A stretch of DNA of 64,000 bases from Littorina saxatilis (taxonomy: Eukaryota; Mollusca; Gastropoda; Littorinimorpha; Littorinidae): assembly GCF_037325665.1 (NCBI RefSeq), contig NC_090261.1:14264312-14328311 (forward strand), read 5' to 3'. Below the pieces are notes generated by a model. The model did no database searches. It had not been told where the DNA came from and saw nothing but the letters and a program-made list of their open reading frames with translations. Below, piece after piece: positions 1 to 11,623 of the stretch. The stretch's first letter is position 1, and each line of letters opens with the position of its first letter. The position numbers and the translations under genes are program-made.

Positions 1-945
1 CAAGTTTTAATTTGTTGGTTGAAAAATAAGGACATGATTCAGAGAGCAGTAGGTGGAGACATGTTATTAAGTGATACGTGTTTATGGAACAGCAGTGATA
101 TAATCTATTGCGGCCAAACCCTGTTTTTTAGCGACTGGATTAAAGCAGGCGTTTGTCGAGTAAAGGATGTATATGTTGGTAATGAGATTGTGCCCTTTAA
201 TATTATGCAGCAGAAGGTTGGATGTAAGCCCACAAGATTCTTTGAATATAGGGTGATTTGTACAGCAGTTAAAGCAGCAACACTACGCTCTGCAAATGGA
301 AATGTATGTGGATTCAACGATTTAAAGAACCTGAGTAAGCCTTGTCAATTTCGCAAATTAATTATAAAGGAAAAATATGTGGAGCCGGTTGTAGTTAAAT
401 TTTGGGAACATAAATTTGATTTCAGGCCGGGAAAAGAGCAATGGTTAATGGTAAACAAAGTAACCACTGAAACAAGATTGCGAATGTTGCATTGGAAAAT
501 ATTGCACAATATTTACCCCACAAATATTTTATTGTATAAAATAGGCATTTCCGTGAGTAATTGCTGTACTCACTGTGAGAACGAAATTGATTATATTGAA
601 CATTTTTTTTACTTTTGCCCGAAAATTATGTCCATTTGGAAATGCGTTGAGGATAAAGTGAATTGTAAATATAATATGATTATTAAAATTACCGTAAAGG
701 AAGTTTTTTTGGGCGTATTTGAAAATTCACAAAGTTCCAAGGCACTAATAAGTTATGTGAATTATTTGATTGTGATAGCCAAAATGTGTGTTGGTATCTA
801 TAGATATGGCTCCCCTCTGGATATTGTATGCATTTTTGAGAGGGAATTGTTATATAGAAAAGTTGTTTAAAATACATTTAGATATAGTAATGTTAATGTT
901 ATAGTAAAAACATTACTTAAAAATTTTTTAAAAAAAAAAGATGAA
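1..945 (+). mobile_element. L1/Tx1-like LINE, 3' end of ORF2 and A-rich tail (5' cut by window edge)
   Basis: The reading frame is open from base 1 to the stop at 868-870, about 290 codons, so it continues left of the window. The C-terminal part has the pattern seen after the RT domain of L1/Tx1-type ORF2 proteins: a block around TRLRMLHWKILHNIYPTN followed by a Cys/His cluster (CCTHC, then H and FCP about 15-20 residues on). No RT catalytic box is present because that part lies upstream. After the stop comes an A-rich stretch at about 905-945, fitting a retroposed 3' tail. Family placement is by recalled motif only; no break is visible in the portion shown. Confidence 0.7.
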
Positions 946-2073
946 GAAGGATGCTCACCGCCAACAACAACAACAAAAAACAAAAAACAAAAAAGGCAAA
1001 AAAGAAAGGGTTGAAGCAGCCTGCATGCAACTGAGATTTAAAAAAAAAGAAAAAAAAAAAAAGTAACACTATTGTCACTAACACATGTCATGTGCACAAA
1101 ATGAACACACACACACACTGTCACCGCGCGAGAGAGACAGACTACAGGGAGGCATGACGTCATGATGCATTAATTGACGTCAAAGACTTTCGACCGTGAC
1201 GTAATCTTCTTACGCGAGCTTTATCCATAGACTTGGAAACTACGGAATTTCTACCCGTCCAAAGCGGCCTTGGGTGGCGTTTGCTCAATAAATGGGGGCG
1301 CCTATTGCACCCACCGTATTTTAGTTAGTATGTTCCCAATTTTTGGTGAACTTCCATCTCCAACTGTAGCCCCTGATCGGGCACAACAAATCCTTCTTTA
1401 TCATGTACTATCGGTATGAAAATGTCTCAAGTCGATTACGGTATTATTATCCAACATAATTATCAACATTGATTGGGTCTTTGAGAGTGAATGCTTACAA
1501 TCGTTGTCCTCGGAAACACAAATCCAAAGCCGCGATGGTTCCACACATCAAACAATCAGCCTGATTGGCTTTTACTTTGACAATCCACGTTTCACCTGAA
1601 AGCTCAAACCCATTCACCACCTCGAGTTATTGCATGGGGAACATGAGATTTATTTCCCAGGTGTTTGTGAATGAAAACTCGTGAAAATGATGACAAAGTA
1701 TGTTATCCTACATACGTGAGAGAGACACCCGTGAGATAATAATCGTTCAAATCACACGTGTGTATATCATGTAAATGAGGTCATGTCAAGCAAGTCTGGC
1801 AGGGACCTGTTTTTCCACTGCTTATGGTGCCAAAGTCACCGAGACAAACGTCATTATAGAAACAAAATTTGCGCTCGCTAATTATCCTCCATGAATCTTT
1901 AGAACTAACACGTCACGCCACACTTTCAGAGTGACGTTTCTTTGCTTTGACATAATAGATTGCACGAGGCTTTAGAAGAGATCGAGGTTCCAAAACAAGC
2001 GTCTTCAATTTAGCTGCCTCGACTGCAGGACATTTTCAGTAAAATACACGTAAGTACAGTATGAAGGATAAAC
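946..2073. other. Intergenic DNA, no gene recognised
   Basis: Starts with A-rich low-complexity sequence (to about 1065) and a short CA tract at 1088-1102. The rest is unique-looking, moderately AT-rich sequence with no long open frame and no exon pair I could support. Confidence 0.5.
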
Positions 2074-2219
2074 AGAATACTACATGGCTTGCTGTTTCGT
2101 ACCAGATTTACACTCGTTGCTTTTTTAAATAGTGAACAGCTCGCTTTCGCTCGCAGTTCAATATTTAAAAAAACAACTCGTGTAAATCTGGTACGACACA
2201 GCTAACCATGTAGTATTCT
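2074..2219. repeat. Foldback (hairpin) repeat, ~146 bp
   Basis: The left arm starts AGAATACTACATGG at 2074 and the right arm ends CCATGTAGTATTCT at 2219. The arms of about 60 bases are reverse complements with a few mismatches and small indels, around a short core of GCTCGC-type sequence. This looks like a small MITE or snap-back element. Confidence 0.75.
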
Positions 2220-2599
2220 CTATATGCTATATAGCGTTCGTGGGATACCTCCAGCTTCGTTGGGATTATAATTGAATTTTGGCTTCCTACAGAAAGTTTT
2301 CTTTACATTTGATACCAATCTCGATTGACGACATTCCAGCTAATAATTATGACCACACTCATTAGACAACTACGGTGACACCGACTACGAGGCTTTGTGA
2401 AGGCACGGCTGGCCATGAAATTAAGTACTTTTTGTAAAGAGAAAATGTATTGCATTTTGTTACTTTGCCAAAACAATACAGGCTACTAATGTTTTTGTTT
2501 TTTAAAGTATGAAAAACGAAGTACCTCAAACCAACAATAAATCCCAGGTACACAATAAAATGCCTTATTAGCGTAGTCTTTTGACAAATTAACTTTATA

Positions 2600-2968
2600 C
2601 TTTTACTTTACTTTATTTGGTGTTTAACGTCGTTTTCAACCACGAAGGTTATATCGCGACGGGGAAAGGGGGGAGATGGGATAGAGCCACTTGTCAATTG
2701 TTTCTTGTTCACAAAAGCACCAATCAAAAATTTGCTCCAGGGGCTTGCAACGTAGTACAATTTATTACCTTACTGGGAGAATGCAAGTTTCCAGTACAAA
2801 GGACTTAACATTTCTTACATACTGCTTGACTAAAATCTTTACAAAAATTGACTATATTCTATACAAGAAACACTTAACAAGGGTAAAAAGAGAAACAGAA
2901 TCCGTTAGTCGCCTCTTACGACATGCTGGGGAGCATCGGGTAAATTCTTCCCCCTAACCCGCGGGGGG
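2600..2968. repeat. Dispersed repeat, class unknown
   Basis: The left edge TTTACTTTATTTGGTGTTTA and the GC-rich right edge ending CCCGCGGGGGGAA bound a segment with no long frame. The style (GTCGCCTCTTACGACATGC near the end) matches repeats I recall from molluscan genomes, but I cannot name it. No second copy lies in this window. Confidence 0.35.
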
Positions 2969-3202
2969 AAACTTTACACTGAGTGCATGCAATCTGACAT
3001 AATGTGGTGGTAATTACAGGTGATTGAATGGATTACTATCACCCTATGCACAATTATCTGCTAATCATGGTGATCAGAAGAACAACATCCACAAGCATAA
3101 TTAAACGTAGATGTGTTTCTTAATCTGCTCACGGAACTATTAACCTTTCTGTAGGGGCCCTCGAGATGTGAGAAGTTGTTTTTGACATTGTGGGCAACAT
3201 TT

Positions 3203-3322
3203 TTATTTGGCGATGAAAAACTCGACGCTAATGTTGTCCTTTGTGTGAACTCGGGGAATCACGCCGTTTGCCGGTATCACAACGTGAAGAAGGGTTAGAG
3301 TGATGGGCTTATCACGGCAGCT

Positions 3323-3326
<4 letters not shown>
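3203..3326. other. Flank of the microsatellite block
   Basis: Short unique stretch before a long GT array; open frames here are created by the microsatellites and are not credible genes. Confidence 0.4.
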
Positions 3327-3371
<45 letters not shown>

Positions 3372-3429
3372 GTGTTTTTGTGCGTGTGTGTGTATGTGCG
3401 TGTGTATGTGCGTGCGTGCGTGTGTATGC

Positions 3430-3461
<32 letters not shown>

Positions 3462-3470
3462 TTGTGTGAC
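3327..3470. repeat. (GT)n microsatellite, impure
   Basis: About 140 bases of GT repeats with scattered C and A interruptions. Frames through it give His-Thr or Cys-Val repeats and are artefacts. Confidence 0.95.
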
Positions 3471-3512
3471 TGCGTCTTTTTGTTTGCCTGCATGTACGTT
3501 CGCGTGTGTATT

Positions 3513-3513
3513 G

Positions 3514-3583
<70 letters not shown>

Positions 3584-3626
3584 AATCTTAGATCCTTGTA
3601 CAATAAAGATCAATGCAATTCAATTC

Positions 3627-3675
<49 letters not shown>
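3513..3675. repeat. (CT)n microsatellites, two tracts
   Basis: Two CT tracts, about 3513-3583 and 3630-3673, separated by a 45-base unique spacer containing three copies of CAATT. Confidence 0.95.
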
Positions 3676-3676
<1 letters not shown>

Positions 3677-4027
3677 ATCGCTCTCTCTGTGTGTCACGTT
3701 GACTTCTATGCTCTTTCGTCAACAAAAACCCAGACAGTTGCGTAAGTGCGTAAATCTCTGATGTTATGCTGTTCATGTTAAAGCCAATAAAACGGTTACA
3801 AAGATGATTGATATTTTACCGAACGCAAAACCGCTTGATTGACCATGCATCTGTGTGTTTGTTATTTTCGTGTGAGAGTCGATTAGCTTTGGCAATGTTG
3901 GGATATCCCATAGTGTTGTTGCTCATTAGATTTTGTTTGTTTCTTTGTTTATTTAATTGTTTGTTGTTGTTCCACATTGACCCTTTTCTCTGTTTTGTCC
4001 TCGATCTACCATTTAAAAACTTACTTA

Positions 4028-4408
4028 GGGGAAAGGCTCCTAATATGGACCGGCTCCTAATATGGACCACCTCCTGTTCTGACAAACTAACGGCGCTAGA
4101 GCGCTCAAAACAATGTCATTCGCTTTATTCACCCTCTCTGGATAAGTTGCACATGTCAAAACAGTTGCAGAAACACAAACCTCAAAACCGTTTGGCTTTT
4201 TCGCTTTTTTTCACTTTTGGCAGCGTTCACTCTAAATATGCCGCATAGAACGGACTCAGTCGTTTCTGTCCACAGCCAAAGCTTTGATAACACAAAAATG
4301 GCTATAAATGACAGCTAAGACAGTATTTGTTACATTTTAACAGTGTACCCCGAGTTTCTACTGCAAACAAAAAATAATAGCAAAACCTCAAAGTATGTGT
4401 GAGTCCCA
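4028..4408 (+). mobile_element. CTCCTAATATGGACC-family TIR element, partial copy
   Basis: Begins at a TA dinucleotide (4026-4027) with GGGGAAAGGCTCC and two close copies of CTAATATGGACC. It runs through a stretch that reappears, reverse complemented, at 10497-10596 joined to 24849-25116. It ends near GTGAGTCCC at 4408, where the longer copy continues. No coding capacity. Probably a non-autonomous DNA transposon with TA target preference (inference). Confidence 0.6.
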
Positions 4409-4734
4409 GGCATGCTACTTTTCCGGTAATTGCCGGAAATCCGGTAAAGCCGTTTTCAAAATCCGGTAAAGTCAAATTTATTCCGGAGAAGTTGAAACAT
4501 TTCCGCAAAAACAATCCGTGTGAATATCGCGCAACGCGACCGGGCGCCAGTCTCAATGAAGCCAGCGCACGCGCGTTGCCCGTCATTGGTCTTGCCGTTC
4601 TGAATCTAGAACGTTCCCAATCTAGTTTTGCGGATGTAGGCCGTCGTTTTTGGCGAAATGTTTCGCCCAGATGTACAGAGAAACAAAGAAACTACAATGG
4701 GAAGAAGGATAACTTCCTCATTGGGCATGCTTAG
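4399..4734 (+). other. Unrecognised 111-codon open frame with repeated TCCGGTAAAG
   Basis: A frame of 111 codons with three near-copies of the decamer TCCGGTAAAG at 4425-4470 in its first third. I recognise no domain, and the start overlaps the end of the TIR element before it. It may be part of another dispersed repeat. Confidence 0.15.
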
Positions 4735-4740
4735 AAATGA

Positions 4741-4871
4741 GAATGGCTAAATACGAGTTATTGCCCTTTTCTACATGCTGACCAGACTGTCTCCTGCTTT
4801 GTCATGACTAGTACAGTCGATCTTTCTCATGCTGTGACTTGCTTTATTTTCACATTTTCGGTATTTAAAAC

Positions 4872-4907
<36 letters not shown>

Positions 4908-5459
4908 GAAGAAGTTTCCATTCTGATTCGGTTATTTTATTTGGTGCTATATGTTTGCTTCACATTGTTTCTTTTACATTGCTTTAGGTATCCCAATTCG
5001 CTAAACACATCCATAATGCATGCATGGCTCATTCGAAACAGGGCAACTGAACAACTGATGCCCAATAGCAATAAATACTGAACAACTGAACAATAAATAG
5101 CAATAAATGATGACAGTGCCAAGTTTTTAAGTACAAAGTGAAATCATGTGACTGGACAAAGGCACAATTACAAAATACAAATAAAACAAAATCGAGGCCC
5201 ATTTTAAATTAAGTTCTCAGCTCATATGGAAGCATAAGGTGACCCTAGAAACCGAAATTGGGAGACCTCCCGCCCCCAGGGCAGACTACAAAAAGAAAAG
5301 GGGGGGGGGGGGAGGGGAGCTAATTTGTGAAAAAGTATAAAAGGAATCAAAAACTGTATACATGTATTTAGTTAATACCCCAAAAATTGTATAGTATATA
5401 CAATGTCAGACCCTAAAGAAAGTTTGTTAGTCATTGCTTAGGCAAAACAAAGCAAAATA
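4741..5459. other. Intergenic, short CA tract and poly-G
   Basis: Contains (CA)n at about 4878-4905 and a G tract at 5301-5311. No gene seen. Confidence 0.5.
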
Positions 5460-5669
5460 GTCTGTTTACGGTATCCCGACCAACCCTATTTTTCCCCCGC
5501 CGACCCTAGACTTTTTTTTGGCATTTGGAGAAAAAGAAAAAGAAAAAAAAATCAATTTTGTTCCTGTTTTTTTGCAAAATAATTTAAAAAGATGGTTATA
5601 AAAATAAAAAAATAAGAAAAGCCGACCTACCGACCCTCTTTTTGTGTGCCTATGTTACTGTAAACAGAC
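5460..5669. mobile_element. MITE with CTGTTTACGG ends, copy 1
   Basis: Terminal inverted repeats GTCTGTTTACGGTA and TACTGTAAACAGAC, flanked by TA on both sides. The interior has repeated CCGACC and CCGACCCTA motifs. A related copy lies at 7293-7522. The TA duplication suggests Tc1/mariner-type mobilisation (inference). Confidence 0.7.
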
Positions 5670-6190
5670 TAAAAGGTACATCACAAACAACACACCAGGG
5701 ATGCTACTCCCCCCTTAAAAATAGCCATGAGTCATAGGTGTGACGTTTGAATCTTTTAGCTAAATAAAACCATAGGCAATTGATCGGAAATATCAGGAAA
5801 AATCTTAACAAGTTTATTATTTGTTTGCTTGGACCAATCCTCTTGCCGAAGAGTTTTACAGTAAAAATTGATTTTACGTCAAAAATATCACAGGAATATC
5901 GAATGTTGAGGTAAGGCTGGGATAGCCAAGTTCAAGAATAACGGAAGGTGACTGTTGAATCTTTTTGAAAATGTATAAAAATATAGATGGTAGGCAATTC
6001 AAAATTAAAAAAAGGACTCTCGGAGCATGGACTTAATGAGTCAAAAATTAAAGAAGGCTCTATGAGCCGAAGTACATGTTTTGTCTATTGTCTTTTTTTA
6101 TTTTGAATTGCCGACCATCTATATTTTGATACAACTTTGGACCCTCTTTGTACGGAGAGAGTTGGCAATTGTTAATCACATTCTCTCATC

Positions 6191-8671
6191 TCATTGACTC
6201 TCCTTCAGCTCCTTGGTAACATGCGTTCCCGTCTCTGCCAGGATTGGACACAGCAGCAGATAACCGGTAAATATGTAACAGGCATAAATGGCAAAATAGC
6301 TCGCCTCGCCTGATAATATATGAGACAACTGTTCTATTACAAAGTCTTTCTTGGGAGGCTTGGCTAATTTACTCGCTCGTTTTACACGGGGTTCCATCGT
6401 TTTCTTTTCTAATCGGAAAACCTTGCTCCTCAGTTTGTTGACCTTCTGCCAAAGTTCCGCTTCACGAGGGGATGGGGAGGATGACGACTTTGATGCTTTA
6501 CATCCTATGTCCTCCAGGATCGCCTGAATGTCATCTAAAAAAGAAAACACACACACAAAACACATAAAATAACATCTTTACGTGTGGGAACTACAGGTAC
6601 AATTTCATCCATCCATGCATCCGCCCTATACAGCTTTCTTCTTCTTCTTCTTCTGCGTTCGTGGGCTGAAACTTTCACACGCACTCATTTTTTTGCACAA
6701 GTGGAATTTTACGTGTATGACCGTTTTTACCCCGCCATTTAGGCAGCCATACGCCGCTTTCGGAGGAAGCATGCGGGGTATTTTTGTGTTTTTAAAACCC
6801 ACCGAACTCTGACATGGATTACAGGATCTTTTTCGTGCGTACTTGGTCTTGTGCTTGCGTGTACACATGAAGGGGGATAAGTCACTAGCAGGTCTGCACA
6901 TAAGTTGACCTGGGAGATCGGAAACATCTCCACACTTAACCCACCAGGCGGCCGCGACCGGGATTCGAACCCTCGACCTTCCGAGTTAATAGACCGACGT
7001 CTTACCACCCCACCACAGCGCCCGTCACCCTATACAGCAATTATCAACTATGTAATGGATGGGTTTAAACATTTTTTGATGTCAGGGTGTTCTTCATGGT
7101 TAAAAATCTCTTACCTGGTTGAACAATTTGTGCATCAGGCGACAGGTCGGTGCTGGCTTCATTTGTAGCTACCCTTTGCGATGGTGGCTTCCTCCCACTA
7201 GCAACCTGCAAATGCACAGCTCTTTAACTGACAAACTCACAACCAACACCCAGTCCCAATGAAACAATTCTCCCAATTTCATGGCATTGGTCTTAGGCCA
7301 CACAAAAAAGTGTATGTTTCTGGTAAGGCAAAACAAAAAATAATCTGTTTACGATATCCGGACCGACCCTATTTTTTTCCCACCGGCCCTAGACTTTTTT
7401 GGGGCATTAAAAAATAAAATTAAAATATTCAGATGGCTAAAATACAAAAATAAAAAGCCGACCTACCGACGCTATTTTGGGGGGGCTTATGTTACCTTTA
7501 ACAGACTTTTTGTGTGGCCTAACATGACTAAAGGTGGAGATTTTTTTTCTAAACTTTTTTTTTAAACCATCTTTTTAACTTATTTTGTTGAAAAACAGGA
7601 AAACAAGTGATTTTCGAATACCACTTTTATTTTTGAAAATGCAAAAACAAAAGTCTAGGGTCATCGGGAAAACATAGGTAGGGTCAGGTGACCAGAAACA
7701 TACAACTTTTTTGTTGTTGACGCCGACCCTATACTTTTTTTGCCATTTGGGGCTGTTTTTTGGCAAAATAAGTTCATCATATCATCATAATCAAGACGTC
7801 AATCCAAAATAAGTAACGTTTTTTTGTTGGCCTTATCATTATTTTGCGCTAAATGCAAACAGGCATTATTTGATGGGAACAATGCTGGTTTTTTTCAATT
7901 CTTACATCAGCCTCAAACTTGTCATTACTCAACCTGCATTTATTAGTGTGCTTCTTTGATTTGCAAAAACCTAAAACCAATAAATAAATAACCTTCGGTG
8001 GTGGATTGGGCACTGCAAACAATGTCGGGACAGCATTCCACACAAGTGATCCTCTCTGCAGGATTGTTTTACTGGTTGGCCTCAAAGTGATCAGTACAAA
8101 GCTTGAGACCTTGAACATCAGCTGGCTGCAGCTTTTCAAAGTCCTCTCGCCTTGTGAATTGCATCCATATTCTGCACCTAGTTTGACAATAAAAACAACA
8201 ATGTTATTGTTAAACTAAGCAAAAAGGAAAGACAAAAAAAGCTAAATCAGATCTTCAGTCTAAATCTAACGCTCTGCCGGAACGCAAAACGGATGAGTGA
8301 TGTACCTTTGTACTGTAGTTTTCCCGTAAGCAAGGTTTGATAAAGGTTTCGGCAAATATGCCCACGGGTAGTTTGTCATCAAGTGTAAACTGTTGTTTTG
8401 TACTGACTGCTGACTCACACTCACAGTCGTAAGTACTCGCTGACGCTGTAGTCTACTGAGTGAGTTGACTCGAGCCATTGCATTCATTCTCATTCTGAAG
8501 AAGGTAAACCTGATGAAATAATCACTGCACAACCCACCTTTTTTCTTCTTTAGGGAACTTGTGGAACGTTTTCCCGAAGCAGCTCTGTTTGCAACGGGCG
8601 TTCTTGCAACAAAAAGCCGAGTACAATTTACCACCACCACGCACGCGATCGGTACCTACGCGATCCGCCAT
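6191..8671 (-). CDS. THAP-domain protein gene, four exons, with a frame lesion in exon 2
   Basis: Exons on the minus strand: 8671-8538, 8177-7993, 7205-7115 and 6534-6191 (stop). Exon 1 starts ATGGCGGAT and encodes YSAFCCKNARCKQ and FHKFPKEEK. Exon 2 continues in phase with CRIWMQFTRREDF and LCTDHF, then AVPTLF. Together these give the C2CH zinc-finger layout of the THAP domain (C, C, later C and H) and its AVPTLF end; THAP domains bind DNA and occur in P-element transposases and host regulators. Exon 4 adds a Lys/Arg-rich coiled-coil-like block (VNKLRSKVFRLEKK). Phases agree at introns 1 and 3. Within exon 2 the frame changes between HFEANQ and the following block, with a TAA in the first frame, consistent with about 2 missing bases. 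So this is a decayed copy, an allele or an assembly error. Donor 2 (GTTATT) is weak. No DDE catalytic domain was found. Confidence 0.75.
6635..7027 (-). mobile_element. tRNA-derived SINE, GAA-tailed, full length, with target duplication
   Basis: Lies in intron 3 of the THAP gene. On the minus strand it begins with a tRNA-like head (A box near GTGGTGGGGTGG, B box GGTTCGAATCC) and ends in (GAA)n. It is flanked by an 11-base direct repeat CCCTATACAGC at 6624-6634 and 7028-7038, the signature of LINE-assisted insertion. Truncated relatives lie at about 40650-40866 and 57600-57886. Confidence 0.9.
7293..7522. mobile_element. MITE related to copy 1, with longer inverted ends
   Basis: Ends TTAGGCCACACAAAAAAGT (7293-7311) and its complement ACTTTTTGTGTGGCCTAA (7505-7522). 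An inner pair, ATCTGTTTACG and AACAGACT, matches the 5460-5669 element, as do the CCGACC motifs. It sits in intron 2 of the THAP gene. A further diverged piece follows at about 7540-7790. Confidence 0.7.
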
Positions 8672-9008
8672 TTTGTTTTCGCCGCCAGCATGTAACTAGG
8701 GACGATAACCCACAAACACTTTTTCGCATTTTCTTCGCAAGTTCCACGTCTTCCTTTGTACAGTGTTTGAGAGAAATTCGCCGGGACCATTTGATTCCGG
8801 CGTGAAGAACAAATGGCGTTGGGCTTGGCTTGAAAACACCTTCCCGCCGGAAAAATAAGAAGGCTGACACGAAGAAGAACGAATCCGGCCAAAGCGGCAA
8901 AAAGAACTGTGCCTTCTTTGACTTGTGAGTGAATACTCTTCCTTGCATTTGTTTCTTTGCAGTAACCTTTTTCAATGCTTCTGTGACTTGTAAACCCTTT
9001 TCATGTGT
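8672..9008. promoter_or_regulatory. Upstream region of the THAP gene, probable promoter
   Basis: Immediately upstream of the minus-strand start. The context AAAATGGCGGATC at the ATG resembles the YY1-like AANATGGCGGC motif common near animal transcription and translation starts. No TATA box is obvious. Promoter function is inferred from position only. Confidence 0.3.
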
Positions 9009-9105
9009 ACCTCCAAACTGGTGAAAACACCACTACTGTAGTACCAGTGCACTGGTGAATACATACTAGTCTACAGTAGTGTTGTTTTCACCAGTTTGAA
9101 GGTGT
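9009..9105. repeat. Foldback repeat, ~97 bp
   Basis: Arms of about 33-35 bases starting ACCTCCAAACTGGTGAAAAC and ending in its near complement GTTTTCACCAGTTTGAAGGT, with the nested palindrome ACCAGTGCACTGGT between them. Confidence 0.8.
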
Positions 9106-9489
9106 GTTGAATGGTGGTTGGGGGAGGCTAAAGTGGGATTTTTAACAAGATCACAACACTATTACAGCCCTGAAAATGATGCCCAGAATGCACCAGATTA
9201 ATTGCACAGATTTTAACCGTTTTTTGAACATTTTTCCGGGGGGGCATGCCCCCGGACCCCCCTAGTTGACTCGCATGCTTCGCAGGCTCAGGCTTGGGGC
9301 TTCGCCACTACGCGCTTCTTTCAGGTAAAACCATTTTGGGCCTGTAGCATGCGTTGCTCAGAATCACAATAGCCCGCTCGGAGAAAAGTCGCTCTGGATT
9401 GGTCTATGCAACGGACTCACAACGAGGCAAATCGCTTCACGATGGCGACGAGGAAAGCACGATTGCTGCTAGATATGAAAAAAGTTGTA
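9106..9489. other. Intergenic, GC palindrome
   Basis: Holds a strong hairpin CCGGGGGGGCATGCCCCCGG at 9237-9256 followed by ACCCCCCTAG, a motif I recall at the ends of some invertebrate repeats. No gene. Confidence 0.35.
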
Positions 9490-9726
9490 GGGGAAGGGCT
9501 CCTAATATGGACCACCTTTTGTTTCATGCTGATAACTAGCTTGTTTTCTTGCGAAGAAGTTTCATTTTGTGTTTGGTAGTCCTTCTCTCTTAGGTTAACC
9601 GTTAGGCCTAATTAGAGTGAAATAGCTTTGATAGACATTCAGCAAAAATTAAATACAGGAAAAATCACAAAGGGTCCATATTAGGAGACTGGGCGCCTAA
9701 TAGGGACCAGTGAAGCGGCCTGCACG

Positions 9727-9729
<3 letters not shown>

Positions 9730-9757
<28 letters not shown>

Positions 9758-10170
9758 GACGCTTATATCGCGCATATTCCGTGGGTACAGTTCTAGGCGC
9801 TCTGCAGTGATGCCGTGTGAGATGAAATTTTATACGGCCAGTAATTGCAGCCATTTCGGCGCATATTTACCTTTCACGGCCTATTATTCCAAGTCACACG
9901 GGTATAGGTAGACAATTATTAACTGTGCCTAAGCAATTTTGCCAGGAAAGACCCTTTTGTCAATCGTGGGATCTTTAACGTGCACACCCAATGTGGTGTA
10001 CACGGGGGGGGGGGGGGGGGGGGGGGGGGGGGAGTTCGGACACCGAAGAGAGTCTGCACACAAAGTTGACTCTGAAATAAATTTCCGCCGAACCTGGGAT
10101 CGAACTCACGCTGACAGCGGCCAACTGAATACAAATCCAGCGCGCTACCAACTGAGCTATATCCCCGCCC
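9730..10170 (-). mobile_element. tRNA-derived SINE with ATTG-type tail
   Basis: On the minus strand the head reads as a tRNA (A box TAGCTCAGTTGGTAGCGC, B box GAGTTCGATCCC). The core includes GTTAAAGATCCCACGATTG and CCTGGCAAAATTG, and the tail is (TGAT)n at 9727-9757. A long poly-G tract on the plus strand (10004-10031) sits in its middle. Related copies are at about 57985-58345 and 61817-62103. Confidence 0.85.
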
Positions 10171-10601
10171 CACACTGTAAAAAGCCCCCTATATTTCAAA
10201 ATAACATGATACAATTACAACTTATAGTGTACAAGTCAGCCTAATTAAAATATGCTCTAGATTTATCTGTTTCGGGTTGATGAGAGCATTATTTGAAGCA
10301 CACCAGGAAGCTAAAGAAGCTTATCAAAAACAGTGAAAATAAGTGAAATTATCAACTACCACGAAAAGAAGATTTTTTGTTGCATTTTTTTTAAATCTCG
10401 AGGGCTAGTTATAGGTTATTTCCAGCAAGTTTCTTAATGAATTAATGAAAATAGCCTTTAGCTTTTATTTTCTTCGATTTGTTGAAGGTGGTCCATATTA
10501 GGGGACTCGCACATACTTTGAGATTTTGCTATTATTTTTTGTTTGCAGTAGAAACCCGGAGTCAACACTGCTAAAATGTAACAAATACGGTTTTAGCTGT
10601 C

Positions 10602-11139
10602 TGTTAGGAAACGCTACCGTTGCTGAGCTTTGGTTCAGTTTTGTGTGTTGCATGTAGTTGACTTATTTGTACTTTGTGGGAAAGTACCGATATTATATTT
10701 TGTAAACACAATATTTATGCTTGGACGAGAATGCAGGTGAACTTTCTAGTCCTGTCAAAACAAGTTGTTTACCATGCTGTTTTAGTCGTGAGTTCGTGGC
10801 GTTCGTTCGGATTAAGTGTGTCGGCGCTTTTGATGTACGTCAGAGAGAATGTCGCTAGTTTAGTCCATGCACGGCTCGTATAATGTAGTTGTATCGTGTT
10901 CGGTCTGGAATATTCTCGAGATTGAGTATTTACTATATATGCCAGCGCGATTTGAATGTTAAAAAAGCTTCTATTTGAGTTCTGCTAGATGTGCAGTTGT
11001 ATGTATTGAATGCTGAATAAATCCTCGAACTCATTTTGACGAGTTGTTTTCTGTTGCTGCGAAGACGGGCGACGTAGAATAAAAGAACACAACTATACGA
11101 CGTTTGAGAACTTGTGGCAATCTCAAGTGTCGTGTAACA
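10602..11139 (+). repeat. 5' LTR of the Gmr1-like element
   Basis: 538 bases, TGTTA...TAACA. Contains a TATA-like TACTATATATGCC near 10930 and AATAAA at 11016-11021, plausible promoter and polyadenylation signals. A 69-codon frame in the LTR occurs identically in both LTRs and is not taken as a gene. Confidence 0.9.
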
Positions 11140-11140
11140 A

Positions 11141-11158
11141 TTGGGGGCCAAGCCGGGA
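11141..11158 (+). promoter_or_regulatory. Probable primer-binding site
   Basis: TGGGGGCCAAGCCGGGAT begins two bases after the LTR. The outer seven bases at each end match the tRNA-Pro site used by several retroelements; the middle differs, so the tRNA is uncertain. Confidence 0.5.
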
Positions 11159-11623
11159 TCTACGTTTAACGCCAAGGGTTTTCCAGCAACAAGGACTAGC
11201 GTCAAGACAGTCACAGGAGGTAGCCATCAATCGGGTGTATCCTGAGGGATCAGTATTGAGACTACGGAACCGTGGATTCGGTGTGACTGGTGAAGAGTTT
11301 GGTAATCGCCGCAGCTCGGTACGGTGAGCGACGCCGGAGTGTATCGGGATTACAGAGGTTAGCTGCCGTTTGGACGAGACGGACTTCGTCGCGGAGCTAG
11401 TGCATTAATACTACGAAATACGACTGAGGTACGTCGTGTACGTATCGTGAGCAGAGTGCGCCGTCACGTTAGACGAGGAGGGTGGCAGCCTGCGTCTACG
11501 AAGGTGAACAGCGACGAGAGAAGCATCGGAGGTGCAGTAGAGACTGTGTTCTTTTAGAAGACTACATTCGTCTACGTTCGTGGCTGTGAAATAATACAGA
11601 CGAACGCACCGGAAAAGACCAGA

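Noticed and set aside
3295-3603. His-Thr and Arg-Glu repeat proteins
   Set aside because: Frames exist only because GT and CT arrays lack stops.
10095-10170. Possible tRNA gene (A and B boxes)
   Set aside because: It is the head of a SINE with a conserved core and tail. The same holds for 6945-7027, 26770-26844 and 61817-61890.
10674-10883. 69-codon frame, repeated at 16808-17017
   Set aside because: It is the same stretch of the two LTRs; no known LTR protein and no features.
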